A stretch of DNA of 64,000 nt from Catenulispora acidiphila DSM 44928 (GCF_000024025.1 NC_013131.1:5208001-5272000), one strand, 5' to 3'. Numbered from the stretch's first letter, positions 51,645 through 60,472 are shown. Notes: a model not told the origin generated them from the letters alone. Made by a program: numbers and translations.

Positions 51645-52265
51645 GTGAGCCAGGACGCTTCGATATCCCTGGAGCAGGGAGCGGAAGCGCCGCCTCCCCG
51701 GGACTACCGCGTCGCCATGCCCGAGAGCTGGGAGCGGATCGTCCTGAACCCCCAGACCTGGGACGCCGCGATCGCGCACATCACCGACAAGCAGTTCAAA
51801 GGCCAGGACAACGTCCCGCACATCAAAGCCCAGCTGCGCGAGAGCCTGCGGCAGCAGGCCGCCCAGGCTTTGGAGAACGGCGGGCTGGAGCTGTACCTGT
51901 CGCTGATGATCGTCGGCGGGCTGCCGCTGCCGGCCTCGCTGGTCGTCACGTTCATCCCGCCGCGCGGCGACACCGCGCCGCCGGCGCTGGAGGACCTGGC
52001 GATGGCCTACGCCGCCGACGGCGACGACGTCGGCATGATCACGCTGCCGACCGGTCCGGCACTGCGCCGCAAATGGCAGGAGCTGCCCGACCCGGGGCGG
52101 CAGATGGGAAACAACCGTCCCGTGTCCCACCTGGACATCCAGTTGGCCGTGCCCAACTCCCACGCCTTCCTGATGCTGTCGTTCTCCACCCCGATGTTCG
52201 AAGTCGCCGAAGCCCTCGACGGCCTGTTCGAGTCGATCGCCTCGACGCTGAGGTGGGTGCGGTGA
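51645..52265 (+). CDS. Uncharacterised protein of the type VII-like module (copy A)
   Basis: A 206-residue soluble protein starting at GTG 51645 behind GAGGAAAAG. The fold looks mixed alpha/beta: DYRVAMPESWERIVLNPQTWDAAI, then LELYLSLMIVGGLPLPASLVVTFIP, ITLPTGPALRRKWQEL and SHAFLMLSFSTPMFEVAEALDGLFESIASTLRW. This strand pattern recurs in the next gene, so the two are probably paralogues that pair. Similar proteins are found near WXG100 genes in actinomycetes, but no function is known. Confidence 0.65.
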   Translation: MSQDASISLEQGAEAPPPRDYRVAMPESWERIVLNPQTWDAAIAHITDKQFKGQDNVPHIKAQLRESLRQQAAQALENGGLELYLSLMIVGGLPLPASLVVTFIPPRGDTAPPALEDLAMAYAADGDDVGMITLPTGPALRRKWQELPDPGRQMGNNRPVSHLDIQLAVPNSHAFLMLSFSTPMFEVAEALDGLFESIASTLRWVR

Positions 52266-52861
52266 ACGCCACAGTGAAGGGCCGCCGCGTCGCCATACCG
52301 CTGCCCAAAGACGGCATCGCACTGCCCGTCGGGCAAAGCGGCGACCTGAAGACCTGGGCCGACTCCATCGCCCACGCCCAACTCGCCGGACAGGCCGGAC
52401 AAGCCGAGATCGACGGCTTCTCCGACATGCTGCTGCAGGCCACCGCCGACTCCGCGCAGCGCGGAGCGACCCTGGCGATCCTGTGGGTGCCCTACGCCCT
52501 GGGCGGTGAAGCCGGCCGGATCGAAGTACGCGACTACGCCACCTCGCCGATGATGCCCGAGCTGCCGGAGCTGTCCGACGTCGTGGACTGGCTCACCTCC
52601 CCGGCCGCCGGCGCCACCGACAAACCCGAGGTCGTCTACGGCGAGCTGCCGCTGGGCCCGGCGGTCCGGCTGAAGTTCCAGGTGCTGTCCGACCCCGACG
52701 GCGAAGCCGACCTGTCGATCCTGAAGAACGCCGTCTACGTGGTGCGGCCGCGCGAATACGACTGCCTGGTCATGTTGAACGTGACCTGGTACGCCGGGGT
52801 GTACACCGACGAGCTGGACGAGCTCGCCGACGCCCTCGCGCAGCGGATCCAGATCCAGTAG
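52262..52861 (+). CDS. Uncharacterised protein of the type VII-like module (copy B)
   Basis: A 199-residue protein whose GTG start (52262) overlaps the upstream stop (GTGA). It repeats the pattern of its neighbour: ATLAILWVPYALGGEAG, VVYGELPLGPAVRLKFQVLSD, then DCLVMLNVTWYAGVYTDELDELADALAQRIQIQ, corresponding to the FSTP...LFESIASTLRW end of copy A. Divergent duplication and heterodimer formation are reasonable inferences. A strong terminator cluster follows, closing the operon. Confidence 0.65.
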   Translation: MNATVKGRRVAIPLPKDGIALPVGQSGDLKTWADSIAHAQLAGQAGQAEIDGFSDMLLQATADSAQRGATLAILWVPYALGGEAGRIEVRDYATSPMMPELPELSDVVDWLTSPAAGATDKPEVVYGELPLGPAVRLKFQVLSDPDGEADLSILKNAVYVVRPREYDCLVMLNVTWYAGVYTDELDELADALAQRIQIQ

Positions 52862-52919
52862 CCGCCGCCCACGACCCTTCCCGGCTCGCAACGACTCGAC
52901 CCAAGACGACACGACACGG

Positions 52920-53021
52920 CTCGGCGCGCCACACCGCGCCGAGTCCGGCGGCCGCGCGTCACCAGCCTCACCCGCGCCACCGCACCGTGCCGCGCCGACC
53001 GTCCCCCGGTCGGCGCGGCAC
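52920..53021. terminator. Two hairpins closing the type VII-like operon
   Basis: CTCGGCGCG/CGCGCCGAG (52920-52928, 52935-52943) forms a 9-bp stem. GTGCCGCGCCGACC/GGTCGGCGCGGCAC (52987-53000, 53008-53021) forms a perfect 14-bp stem with a seven-base loop, followed by GTCTTTCC. The second is the best intrinsic terminator in the window. Confidence 0.85.
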
Positions 53022-53097
53022 ACGTCTTTCCCCGCGCCCCGGTGACTTCCAGCCCGCCGCCGCCCCGGCTGTCCCCGGCATCTGCTTCGATGGGTCA

Positions 53098-54159
53098 GTG
53101 GCCGCGCCGAAACCGTTCACCCCGATCTCCGTCGCCGAAGCGGTCCACCGCTACCGCGACACCCTGCACCTGCGCGTGGCCACCGGGGCGATGTCCCCGG
53201 CCACCCGCGACGCCTACGTGCGGGACCTCACCGAAGCCGCCACCCTGCTGGGCCTGGACAAAGCCCTGGACGACGTCGAAGCCGAAGACGTCGAATACGC
53301 CCTGGTGCGCATCGCCAACGCCCCCGACCGCCGCTACACCCGCACCCGCAAAGCCGGACCCGGCGGCGAACCCGCCCCCGGCCGCGGCCTGCAAGCCCGC
53401 GCCCGCTGGACCGCCGCCGTGCGCGGCCTTTTCGCCTGGGCCGCCGAACAGGGCTACGTCCGCGCCGACCCCATGCCGCACGTCTCCCGCGTCCGCGTCC
53501 CCACCCGAGCCGTCGGCGCGCGCCTGGGCCTGACGGTGGAGCAGGCGCAGGCGCTGCAGGAGACGCCGGCGGTCGCGGCCTCCCGCAGTGAGTTGCGGGC
53601 CGATCAGCGTCTGACGATCCGCGACGAGGTGATCCTGCGGCTGCTGACCGAGACCGGGCCGCGGGTGGCGGAGGTGTGTGCGGCGAACCTGGACGATGTG
53701 CGGCAGCACGAGCTGACCGGGATGCCGGTGCTGCGGATCCGGGCCGGCAAAGGCGGGCGCAGCCGGGATGTGCCGCTGTCGCAGACGCTGGTGAGCATGC
53801 TTGAGCAGTATCAGCAGCATGAGAGGCCCGCTCCCCCGGCCGGCGACGCCGAAGCCGACCGCTCTGATGCGGCGCGCGCCTTGCTGGTGACGATCCGGGG
53901 GCGGCGGATGACCGCTCGCGATGTGCAGCGGATGGTGGAGCGGCGGGTGAAGCAGATGCCCGCGCAGCTGCGGCGGGCGGTGACGCCGCACGGTCTGCGG
54001 CACACCGCGGCCACGGTGTTGCTGCGTCAGGCCGGCGCCGACGTGGGGACCGTCGCCGACATCCTGGGGCACGCCGATGTCGGGACGACCTCGGTGTATC
54101 TGGATCCGTCGGCGACGGCCGCGGCGCAGGCTCTTCAGCGCTCGCCGCTGGCGCAGTAG
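53098..54159 (+). CDS. Tyrosine recombinase (XerC/D-like integrase)
   Basis: A 353-residue site-specific recombinase. The N-terminal SAM-like core-binding domain is at about 8-150 (ISVAEAVHRYRDTLHLRV ... AVRGLFAWAAEQGYVRADPMPHVSR). The catalytic domain has the first arginine Arg189 in LLTETGPRVAEVCAANLDDV, the lysine in GKGGRSRDVPLSQ, HGLRHTAATVLLRQAGAD (H-x-x-R) and LGHADVGTTSVYLDPS with the nucleophilic tyrosine. All catalytic residues are present. GTG 53098 is the likely start. It stands alone, between a terminator and a convergent gene. A true dif-type XerC/D role or a mobile-element role cannot be told apart. Confidence 0.88.
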   Translation: MAAPKPFTPISVAEAVHRYRDTLHLRVATGAMSPATRDAYVRDLTEAATLLGLDKALDDVEAEDVEYALVRIANAPDRRYTRTRKAGPGGEPAPGRGLQARARWTAAVRGLFAWAAEQGYVRADPMPHVSRVRVPTRAVGARLGLTVEQAQALQETPAVAASRSELRADQRLTIRDEVILRLLTETGPRVAEVCAANLDDVRQHELTGMPVLRIRAGKGGRSRDVPLSQTLVSMLEQYQQHERPAPPAGDAEADRSDAARALLVTIRGRRMTARDVQRMVERRVKQMPAQLRRAVTPHGLRHTAATVLLRQAGADVGTVADILGHADVGTTSVYLDPSATAAAQALQRSPLAQ

Positions 54160-54255
54160 GGGATGCGCTGCGTCAGGGTGCGCCGCGAGGGTGTGTGCTG
54201 CCCGCACCGGCGCCGCGCGCGGGTCAGGCGCTTCGGTGATGTCGGGCGGGGGCGG

Positions 54256-55482
54256 CTAGCGGATGGCGGCGCCGGAGATGGTGCGGGCGATGACCAGGCG
54301 CTGGATTTCGGAGGTGCCTTCGAAGATGGTGTAGATCGCCGAGTCGCGGTGCATGCGCTCGACGGGGTATTCGCGGGTGAAGCCGTTGCCGCCGAGGATC
54401 TGGATGGCTTCGGCGGTGACCTTCTTGCAGGTCTCGGAGGCGAACAGTTTCGACATGGAGCCTTCGGCGGAGTCGAAGCTCTTGCCGTTGCGGGCCATCC
54501 AGGCGGCGCGCCACACCAGCAGGCGGGAGGCGTCGACGCCGGTTTTCATGTCGGCGAGTTTGAACGCGACGGCCTGGTTCTCCACGATCGGCTTGCCGAA
54601 CTGCACGCGGGTCTTGGCGTACTCCAGGGAGTACTCGTAGGCGGCGCGGGAGATGCCGACGGCCATGGCGCCGACGGCGGGGCGGGAGGCCTCGAAGGTG
54701 GCCATGGAGGCGTTGCCGCGGCTGGACTTGCCTTCGCGGGCGCGCGCCAGGCGGGCGTCGAGTTTCTCCTTGCCGCCGAGCAGGCACGAGCCGGGGACGC
54801 GGACGTCGTCCAGGACGACTTCGGCGGTGTGGGAGGCGCGGATGCCGTGCTTCTTGAACTTCTGACCCTGGCTCATGCCGGGGGTGTTCGGCGGGATGAT
54901 GAAGGAGGCGTGGCCGCGGCTGCCCAGGTCGGCATCGACGGTGGCGACCACGACGTGGACGTTGGCGATGCCGCCGTTGGTGGCCCAGGTCTTGGTGCCG
55001 TTCAGGACCCATTCGTCCTTGGCCTGGTCGTAGACGGCGCGGGTGCGCATCGCCGCGACGTCGGAGCCGGCGTCGGGCTCGGAGGAGCAGAACGCGCCGA
55101 GTTTGACGTCGTCGGCGGTGCCGAACATCTGCGGGACCCATTCGCCGACCTGCTCCGGGGTGCCGTTGGACACCACCGACACCGCGGCCAGGCCCGTGCC
55201 GGACAGGGCCAGGCCGATGCCGGCGTCGCCCCAGAACATCTCCTCCATGGCGATCGGGATGCCGAGGCCGGATTCGTCGAACCACTGGTTGGCGTAGAAG
55301 TCCAGGGAGTACAGGCCGGCTTTGGCGGCTTCCTGCAGGATCGGCCAGGGCGTCTCCTCCCGCTCGTCCCATTCGGCGGCGGCGGGCCGGATGACGTCGG
55401 CGGCGAATCCGTGGATCCAGTCGCGCAGCTCGATCTGGTCCTCGGTCAGTTCCAGGGAGAACCCGGTCATCGTCTCGTTCAC
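54256..55482 (-). CDS. Acyl-CoA dehydrogenase
   Basis: A 408-residue FAD enzyme of fatty-acyl or amino-acid-derived acyl-CoA breakdown. The sequence has AMEEMFWGDAGIGLALSGTGLAA, GAFCSSEPDAGSDVAAMRTRA and NGTKTWATNGGIANVHVVVA (FAD/substrate motifs). RVQFGKPIVENQAVAFKLADM and EAIQILGGNGFTREYPVERMHRD are late motifs. YTIFEGTSEIQRLVIAR carries the catalytic glutamate. ATG 55482 is taken, with ATG 55470 four codons in. Divergent from the TetR gene, with GGTAAC half-sites between them. Confidence 0.94.
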   Translation of the reverse strand: MNETMTGFSLELTEDQIELRDWIHGFAADVIRPAAAEWDEREETPWPILQEAAKAGLYSLDFYANQWFDESGLGIPIAMEEMFWGDAGIGLALSGTGLAAVSVVSNGTPEQVGEWVPQMFGTADDVKLGAFCSSEPDAGSDVAAMRTRAVYDQAKDEWVLNGTKTWATNGGIANVHVVVATVDADLGSRGHASFIIPPNTPGMSQGQKFKKHGIRASHTAEVVLDDVRVPGSCLLGGKEKLDARLARAREGKSSRGNASMATFEASRPAVGAMAVGISRAAYEYSLEYAKTRVQFGKPIVENQAVAFKLADMKTGVDASRLLVWRAAWMARNGKSFDSAEGSMSKLFASETCKKVTAEAIQILGGNGFTREYPVERMHRDSAIYTIFEGTSEIQRLVIARTISGAAIR

Positions 55483-55564
55483 TGTCCTTCGGGTCTGTTG
55501 AGCGCCGCGCCACTTACGTGGGCACGGTTCGGAGCCGCGGGGCTCGCGCCCGCGCCTACCGACG

Positions 55565-55603
55565 GGTAACCTCGGTCGCCGCTAGTGTGTTACCGGCGGT
55601 AAC
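55565..55603. promoter_or_regulatory. GTTACC-GGC-GGTAAC palindrome plus extra half-site
   Basis: GTTACC (55589-55594) and GGTAAC (55598-55603) form a perfect inverted repeat around GGC, and another GGTAAC lies at 55565-55570. They sit between the divergent acyl-CoA dehydrogenase and TetR genes and are probable TetR operators. Confidence 0.6.
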
Positions 55604-55685
55604 TTCTGTCAAGATGGCGACCATACCCGCGCATACCCGCGAGGCGCACCGGCGGCACACCCGCACGACTTTAGGAAGGGACCTG

Positions 55686-56321
55686 ATGGCGACCGAGGCA
55701 GCCGAATCCCCCACGGCATCGACGCCGCCGGGCCGCCCCGAGCCGCGCCGGCGCGGACCGCGCACCCGCACCGAACTGCTGGACGCCGCCGAGCGCGTGG
55801 TGCTGCGCGACGGCCCGTCGGCGTCGATGAACGCCATCGCCGCCGAGGCCGGCATCACCAAACCGATCCTGTACCGGCACTTCGGGGACAAGGCGGGGCT
55901 GTACGTCGCCCTGGCCGACCGGCACATCGAGACGCTGCTGGAGCTGCTGCGCGAAGCCCTGACGCGCCCGGCGACCCGCCGGGAGCGCACCGTGGCCGCC
56001 ATCGACGCCTGGCTGCGCCTGGTCGAGGGCAACCCGGCGCTGTACCGGTTCCTGGTGCACCGCGGCCAAGCAGAGGAGCCGGAAGTGCGCGACCGCGTCG
56101 CGATGTTCCAACGCCGCCTCGGAGACGCCCTGGCCATAGGGATCGCCGCGGAACTGGGACTGCCCGAGGACCAGTGGCCGCGCGCCCAAGCCTGGGCCCA
56201 CGGCATCGTCGGGATGGTGCAGGCCGCCAGCGACTGGTGGCTCGACGAGCAACCGTTCGGTCGCGAAGATCTCACACGGCATCTGGCGGACCTGATCGAC
56301 GGAGCCTACGCACACACCTAG
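55686..56321 (+). CDS. TetR-family regulator, probable control of acyl-CoA genes
   Basis: A 211-residue TetR protein. After a Pro/Arg-rich lead, the helix-turn-helix reads RTELLDAAERVVLRDGPSASMNAIAAEAGITKPILYRHFGDKAGLYVALA. The helical C-terminal domain (HGIVGMVQAASDWWLDEQPFGREDLTRHLADLIDGA) fits lipid- or CoA-responsive TetR proteins of actinomycetes. ATG 55686 has AGGAAGGG upstream. Palindromic GGTAAC sites between it and the acyl-CoA dehydrogenase suggest repression of both genes. Confidence 0.92.
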   Translation: MATEAAESPTASTPPGRPEPRRRGPRTRTELLDAAERVVLRDGPSASMNAIAAEAGITKPILYRHFGDKAGLYVALADRHIETLLELLREALTRPATRRERTVAAIDAWLRLVEGNPALYRFLVHRGQAEEPEVRDRVAMFQRRLGDALAIGIAAELGLPEDQWPRAQAWAHGIVGMVQAASDWWLDEQPFGREDLTRHLADLIDGAYAHT

Positions 56322-56487
56322 GCCGCGCCGGCGATCACTGCGCGGCGCGGTGACGTTTAGCTGACAGTGTGTGAGAATTCGGCGCTCACCTGCGGAATCG
56401 CCGACGCCGAACCTCAACTGGCGAACAGCTTTTTCAGAAAGTCTTCATAGAACTCAACCCGGCGCGCGCCCAACGCGTCCCATTGGC

Positions 56488-57441
56488 GTGAACGTTACGG
56501 GTCCTGATCCTCAAGATTCCCCCCGCGAGTCCGGGCTTCGGCTCGGCAGCGGTACGTCTCGCCGGCTGCTGTTGGGCGTCGGCGGTGTGATGCTGCTGGG
56601 GGGATGCGCGTCCACCGGCAAACCCGTGGCGGTCCGGCCGGCCGGCGCCACGACCCCGACGGCCGGCGGCAGTCCCAGATCCCGCCCGACCACCGGCGGC
56701 GCGCCCTTTCCCGGACAGAGCCCGGCCAGCCCCGGCACCAGCCCCGCCGGCGGCGACACCTCCACCGCCCCGGGCGACTCGCACAGCAACGGCTCCGCGC
56801 CGCCGGACAGCTCCCCGCCGCCGAGTGCCACCGGACAGGACCCGCCGCCGCCGGCCGGCCACCCGCAGTTCTACGTCCACGAAGGCGACAAAGCCATAGC
56901 CCTGACCATCGACGACGGGCCCAGCAGCAAGTACACCCCGCAGGTGCTGGCGCTGCTGGCGCAGTACAAGATCCCGGCGACGTTCTGCATGATCGGCCAG
57001 AACGCCGCCCAGCACGCCTCCCTCGTGGCCGAGGTCAGTGCCGCCGGCCACCTGGTCGCCAACCACACCTGGACCCACCCGAACCTGGCCAAGATGAGCG
57101 AGGCCCAGGTCACCGCCGAGATCGAGCGCACCAACGACGCCATCACCAAAGGCGGCGCCCGCCAGCCGGTCCTGTTCCGCGCCCCCGGCGGCAACTGGTC
57201 CCCGACCGTGTTCTCGGTCTGCGCCAAACTGGGCCTGCGCGCCCTGGACTGGTCGGTCGACCCCCGCGACTGGTCCCGCCCCGGCACCGACCACATCGTG
57301 CAGACCGTGATGGGCCACACCCACACCGGCTCGATCATCCTGGAACACGACGGCGGCGGCGACCGGTCCCAGACCGTGGCCGCGCTGCAGCGGTTCCTGC
57401 CGCAGCTGCTCGAAGCGGGGTACAAGTTCGTACAGCCCTGA
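56488..57441 (+). CDS. Polysaccharide deacetylase lipoprotein (CE4)
   Basis: About 317 residues from GTG 56488. The export signal TSRRLLLGVGGVMLLGGC joins a twin-arginine-like pair to the lipobox LGGC, suggesting a Tat-exported lipoprotein. A Pro/Ser/Gly/Thr-rich linker of about 95 residues follows. The NodB domain has IALTIDDGPSSKYTPQVLALL (TFDDGP-type motif with catalytic and metal aspartates), NHTWTHPNLAKMSE with both metal histidines, LFRAPGGNW and SIILEHDGGG. It would deacetylate N-acetylglucosamine in the cell wall or chitin-like polymers. The start lacks a clear ribosome binding site. Confidence 0.88.
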   Translation: MNVTGPDPQDSPRESGLRLGSGTSRRLLLGVGGVMLLGGCASTGKPVAVRPAGATTPTAGGSPRSRPTTGGAPFPGQSPASPGTSPAGGDTSTAPGDSHSNGSAPPDSSPPPSATGQDPPPPAGHPQFYVHEGDKAIALTIDDGPSSKYTPQVLALLAQYKIPATFCMIGQNAAQHASLVAEVSAAGHLVANHTWTHPNLAKMSEAQVTAEIERTNDAITKGGARQPVLFRAPGGNWSPTVFSVCAKLGLRALDWSVDPRDWSRPGTDHIVQTVMGHTHTGSIILEHDGGGDRSQTVAALQRFLPQLLEAGYKFVQP

Positions 57442-57533
57442 CGGGACCTAGAGGATCCCTGTGGACTTGCCCGCGCGGGCGCCGGTCACGATCAGGCACG
57501 GCGGCTGCGGTGACGGCTGCGGCGCGCGCCGTC

Positions 57534-58781
57534 TCAGAACCCGAACTCGGCCCGGATCGCCGCGCCGTGCTCGTCCAGCTCCGGCGCTGCCGGCCGCTCC
57601 ACCGGGTCGGGGTAGCCGGCCATCTTCACCACCTGGCCCGGCAGCTCCAGGCCGCCGGCGGTGATCCGCATGCGGCGGGCCTGGGTCTGCACGTCGGTCA
57701 TCGCCTGCCCGATGTCGTTCACCGGCGCGCACGGCACCTTCGCCGCCTCCAGCCGCGCCAGCCAGTTCGCGCAGGTGTCGGCGGCCAGCAGTTCCTCGAT
57801 GACGGCCGTGAGCAGCAGGCGGTTCGCCGAGCGGTTCGCGTTCTGCGCGAACTGCGGGTTCTGCGCCAGCTCCGGGGCGCCGAGCGCGGCGGCGAAGGAC
57901 ACGAACAGCGCGTCGTTGCCGACGCACACCACGATCTGCCCGTCGGCGGCGGCGAAAGCGCCGAACGGCGCGATGTTCGGATGGTGTGAGCCGATACGGT
58001 TCGGCACGGTGCGATCGGCCAGCCACGCCAGGGCGTTGCCTTCCAGGAACGACACCGTCGCGTCGAACATCGCGATGTCGATGTGTGTGCCGCGGCCGTG
58101 GATGCCGCGGCCCACCAGGGCGGCCATCACCGCCCCGAAGGTGTAGACGCCGGCGGACAGGTCCGAGACCGACGCGCCGGACTTCACCGGCGGACCCTCC
58201 GGCTCCCCGGTCACCGACATCAGGCCGCTGCGAGCCTGGATGACCGCGTCGTACGCGGGCTCGCCGGAGCGCGGACCGGTCGCGCCGTACCCGGACACCG
58301 AGGCGTACACCAGCCGCGGGTTGCGGGCCCGCAGCGCCTGCGCGCCGAGCCCGAGGCGGTCCATCACCCCGGGCCGGAAGTTCTCCACCAGCACGTCGGC
58401 GCGCGCCGCGAGCGCGGCGACCTGTTCGGGGTGCTTCTTCAGGTCGACGGCGAGGGACTGCTTGCCGCGGTTGACGCGGGCGAAGTACATGGAGCGGCCG
58501 TCGGCGGCGAACGGGCCGTAGCGGCGGGAGTCGTCGCCGGTCGCCGGATGCTCGACCTTGATCACTCGGGCGCCGAGGTCGGCCATGATCATCGTGGCGA
58601 ACGGTCCGGCCAGCACCCGCGTCAGGTCGATGACGAGCAGTCCGGCCAGCGGCCCGGCCGTGGAAGGATCGTCGGCGGAGGGGGCATCAGTCGGGGCATC
58701 GGTCGGGGCGTCGGAGGCGCCAGGAGCGGAGACGTTCTGCTCGTCGCGGGGATGGTCGGCGTCGGGGTGCACGGCGGTCAT
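57534..58781 (-). CDS. Family III CoA transferase (CaiB/BaiF)
   Basis: A 415-residue class III CoA transferase. LLVIDLTRVLAGPFATMIMADLGARVIKVEHPATGDDSRRYGPF is the CoA-binding N-terminus. VASVSGYGATGP-type residues and EPAYDAVIQARSGLMSVTGEPEG contain the catalytic aspartate (YDAV). APFGAFAAADGQIVVCVGND belongs to the second domain. The first 40 residues hold an APTDAPTDAPS repeat encoded by short tandem DNA units and are probably disordered. It may work with the acyl-CoA dehydrogenase about 2 kb away on the same strand, though other genes lie between. Confidence 0.92.
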   Translation of the reverse strand: MTAVHPDADHPRDEQNVSAPGASDAPTDAPTDAPSADDPSTAGPLAGLLVIDLTRVLAGPFATMIMADLGARVIKVEHPATGDDSRRYGPFAADGRSMYFARVNRGKQSLAVDLKKHPEQVAALAARADVLVENFRPGVMDRLGLGAQALRARNPRLVYASVSGYGATGPRSGEPAYDAVIQARSGLMSVTGEPEGPPVKSGASVSDLSAGVYTFGAVMAALVGRGIHGRGTHIDIAMFDATVSFLEGNALAWLADRTVPNRIGSHHPNIAPFGAFAAADGQIVVCVGNDALFVSFAAALGAPELAQNPQFAQNANRSANRLLLTAVIEELLAADTCANWLARLEAAKVPCAPVNDIGQAMTDVQTQARRMRITAGGLELPGQVVKMAGYPDPVERPAAPELDEHGAAIRAEFGF

Positions 58782-58888
58782 GAATGATCAGCGTGGCATG
58801 CCGGGCGGTGCGCGTCGATATGACACGGCTATCGTGCGCCTCACAGCCTTCGGCAAGGGTTGCCGTACCGGCGGTGCGGCGCCGGACC

Positions 58889-59293
58889 TCACAGCGGTAT
58901 GACGCCGGCGACGATCAGCAGCCCGGCCAGGAACACCCCGCCGGACAGCAGGACGGCCCGGGTGTTCTCCCAGGGTTGGCGCTGGTAGTAGGCCTTGGGC
59001 AGGATCGTGGCGGTGCCGGCCGGATCGGCCGGGTCGTACAGGACCGGGAGGTAGGCGCCGACCCGGACCTTCTCAGCGGCTTTGGACCGCTCCTTGTAGC
59101 CGACCCGGTTGCCGTCGGTGTCGGTGAAGGCGATGATCGCGCGGTCGTCCGTCACGATCTTCTGCACGGTTCCCTCGGCGACCACGCCGTCGGTGACGGC
59201 GGGCAGGTGCGGCTGCGCGCCCTTGGCGCGGATGAGCGTCAGCAAGGCGGTGGTCGCCCCGCCGAGGATGATGAGGACGACCCCCACGAACAT
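58889..59293 (-). CDS. DUF3592-like membrane protein
   Basis: A 134-residue protein with a membrane helix at each end (MFVGVVLIILGGATTALLTL and VLLSGGVFLAGLLIVAGVIP). Between them is a small beta domain (VVAEGTVQKIVTDDRAIIAFTDTDGNRVGYKERSKAAEKVRVGAYLPVLYDPADP), the DUF3592 pattern. Function unknown. ATG 59293 is preferred to ATG 59335 because GGAGAGG lies just before it. A perfect palindrome is found further upstream. Confidence 0.8.
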   Translation of the reverse strand: MFVGVVLIILGGATTALLTLIRAKGAQPHLPAVTDGVVAEGTVQKIVTDDRAIIAFTDTDGNRVGYKERSKAAEKVRVGAYLPVLYDPADPAGTATILPKAYYQRQPWENTRAVLLSGGVFLAGLLIVAGVIPL

Positions 59294-59346
59294 CACATCA
59301 CCTCTCCTGTCGTCCAAGCGTCGCAGCCCGAACATCTCAGGATGTT

Positions 59347-59360
59347 ACATCAGCTGATGT
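59347..59360. promoter_or_regulatory. Perfect palindrome ACATCAGCTGATGT
   Basis: A 14-bp perfect palindrome 54 bases upstream of the DUF3592 start, in AT-richer DNA, with ATGTTACAT overlapping on its left. Probably an operator for the DUF3592 gene, but no regulator is adjacent. Confidence 0.5.
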
Positions 59361-59488
59361 GAATGAGTCAGTGGAAGCGTATTTACACCAGCCGGAATTT
59401 CGGCCCTCTGCGCCTGGCGGTCCGCGACCCTCTCAGCCGCCGACGATCCGCCACCCGATCCGCCACCCGATCCGCCTCCCGGGCCGTC

Positions 59489-60265
59489 TCAGTCCTGCAC
59501 CACCGGCGACCAGGCTGCCGGGTCCCCCGGCGTCCCGCTGAAGTCGTACCGCACCCCGCCGGAAGCCCGCAGCGCCACCAGCGACACCGACGTCGTGCCC
59601 CAGGTCCGCTCGCCGAATTCGCGCCGCACCAGCAGCGCCCGGTCGTCCAGCGGATCCAGCCCGCCGCCCTCCAGCAGCGGCAGCCACGGCTCCCACGCCT
59701 GCCGCGTCGCCACCTTCGGCGCCGGCTGCGGACGCCGCGCGGTCAGCAGCCGCGGCCGGAAGAACCCCAGCCGCGCCGCCATCGCCTCGGTTCCGGGCCC
59801 GTCCGTCGGATCGGTTCCCTCTAGGCCGCTGTTCACCACCACGTGCAGACCCGCCGCCAAATCCTGCCGCTGATGCTGCTCGCCGTCCCAGCTGAGCAGA
59901 AACACCTCACGCACCGTCGCGCAGATCAGATGGAACGGGTCGTAGCGGGTGAAGTCCAACCGTTCCATGTCCTCGCCGGCGCCGGCGGCGGCGAACCGCA
60001 GCGGCAGATCCCCGCGCGAGCGCCGCCCGGCCTCCGGCGCCAGGGGACCGCGGCCGTTGAGCACGCACGCCACGCGGCAGGCGTCCGGATCCACCGCCAG
60101 CCACGTCCCGGAAGCCAGCAGATCCTGCCCGCCGATCAGGCGCGGATACCGCGGCCAGTGCCGGCCCGGCGGGATCCACGGCCGGTCGTGGAACTCATCA
60201 CGCACCCCGGCCAGCACAACCGGGTACTCCGAGGAGGGCTCGACACTCACGATCGCGGTGCACAC
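59489..60265 (-). CDS. NRDE/TANGO2-family protein
   Basis: A 258-residue protein. The N-terminus VCTAIVSVEPSSEYPVVLAGVRDEFHDRPWIPPGRHW matches the TANGO2 family; the family's Asn-Arg-Asp-Glu reads VRDE here. GTWLAVDPDACRVACVLNGRGP and LHVVVNSGLEG-type residues follow the same fold. An N-terminal cysteine suggests Ntn-hydrolase ancestry, and the eukaryotic relative affects lipid or heme handling. GTG 60265 places that cysteine at position 2. The C-terminal region is more variable. Confidence 0.8.
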   Translation of the reverse strand: MCTAIVSVEPSSEYPVVLAGVRDEFHDRPWIPPGRHWPRYPRLIGGQDLLASGTWLAVDPDACRVACVLNGRGPLAPEAGRRSRGDLPLRFAAAGAGEDMERLDFTRYDPFHLICATVREVFLLSWDGEQHQRQDLAAGLHVVVNSGLEGTDPTDGPGTEAMAARLGFFRPRLLTARRPQPAPKVATRQAWEPWLPLLEGGGLDPLDDRALLVRREFGERTWGTTSVSLVALRASGGVRYDFSGTPGDPAAWSPVVQD

Positions 60266-60472
60266 CCCCTTATCACAGCAGCCTGCGCCGACCTGGGCGA
60301 ACCCGGGTCCGCACCGGGCTCGGCCAACTGCGGCGATCACGCTGAGCCACCAGGGTGCAAACGGTGTGTGGTTCGGCGATGTTCGGGGTATCCGCGCTCC
60401 ACAAGACGTCCGCGAAGGCCCGGTGAACCCCCGCCGGAGCTGCGGGGGTGCGAACAAGAAGCGGGAGCCGCG

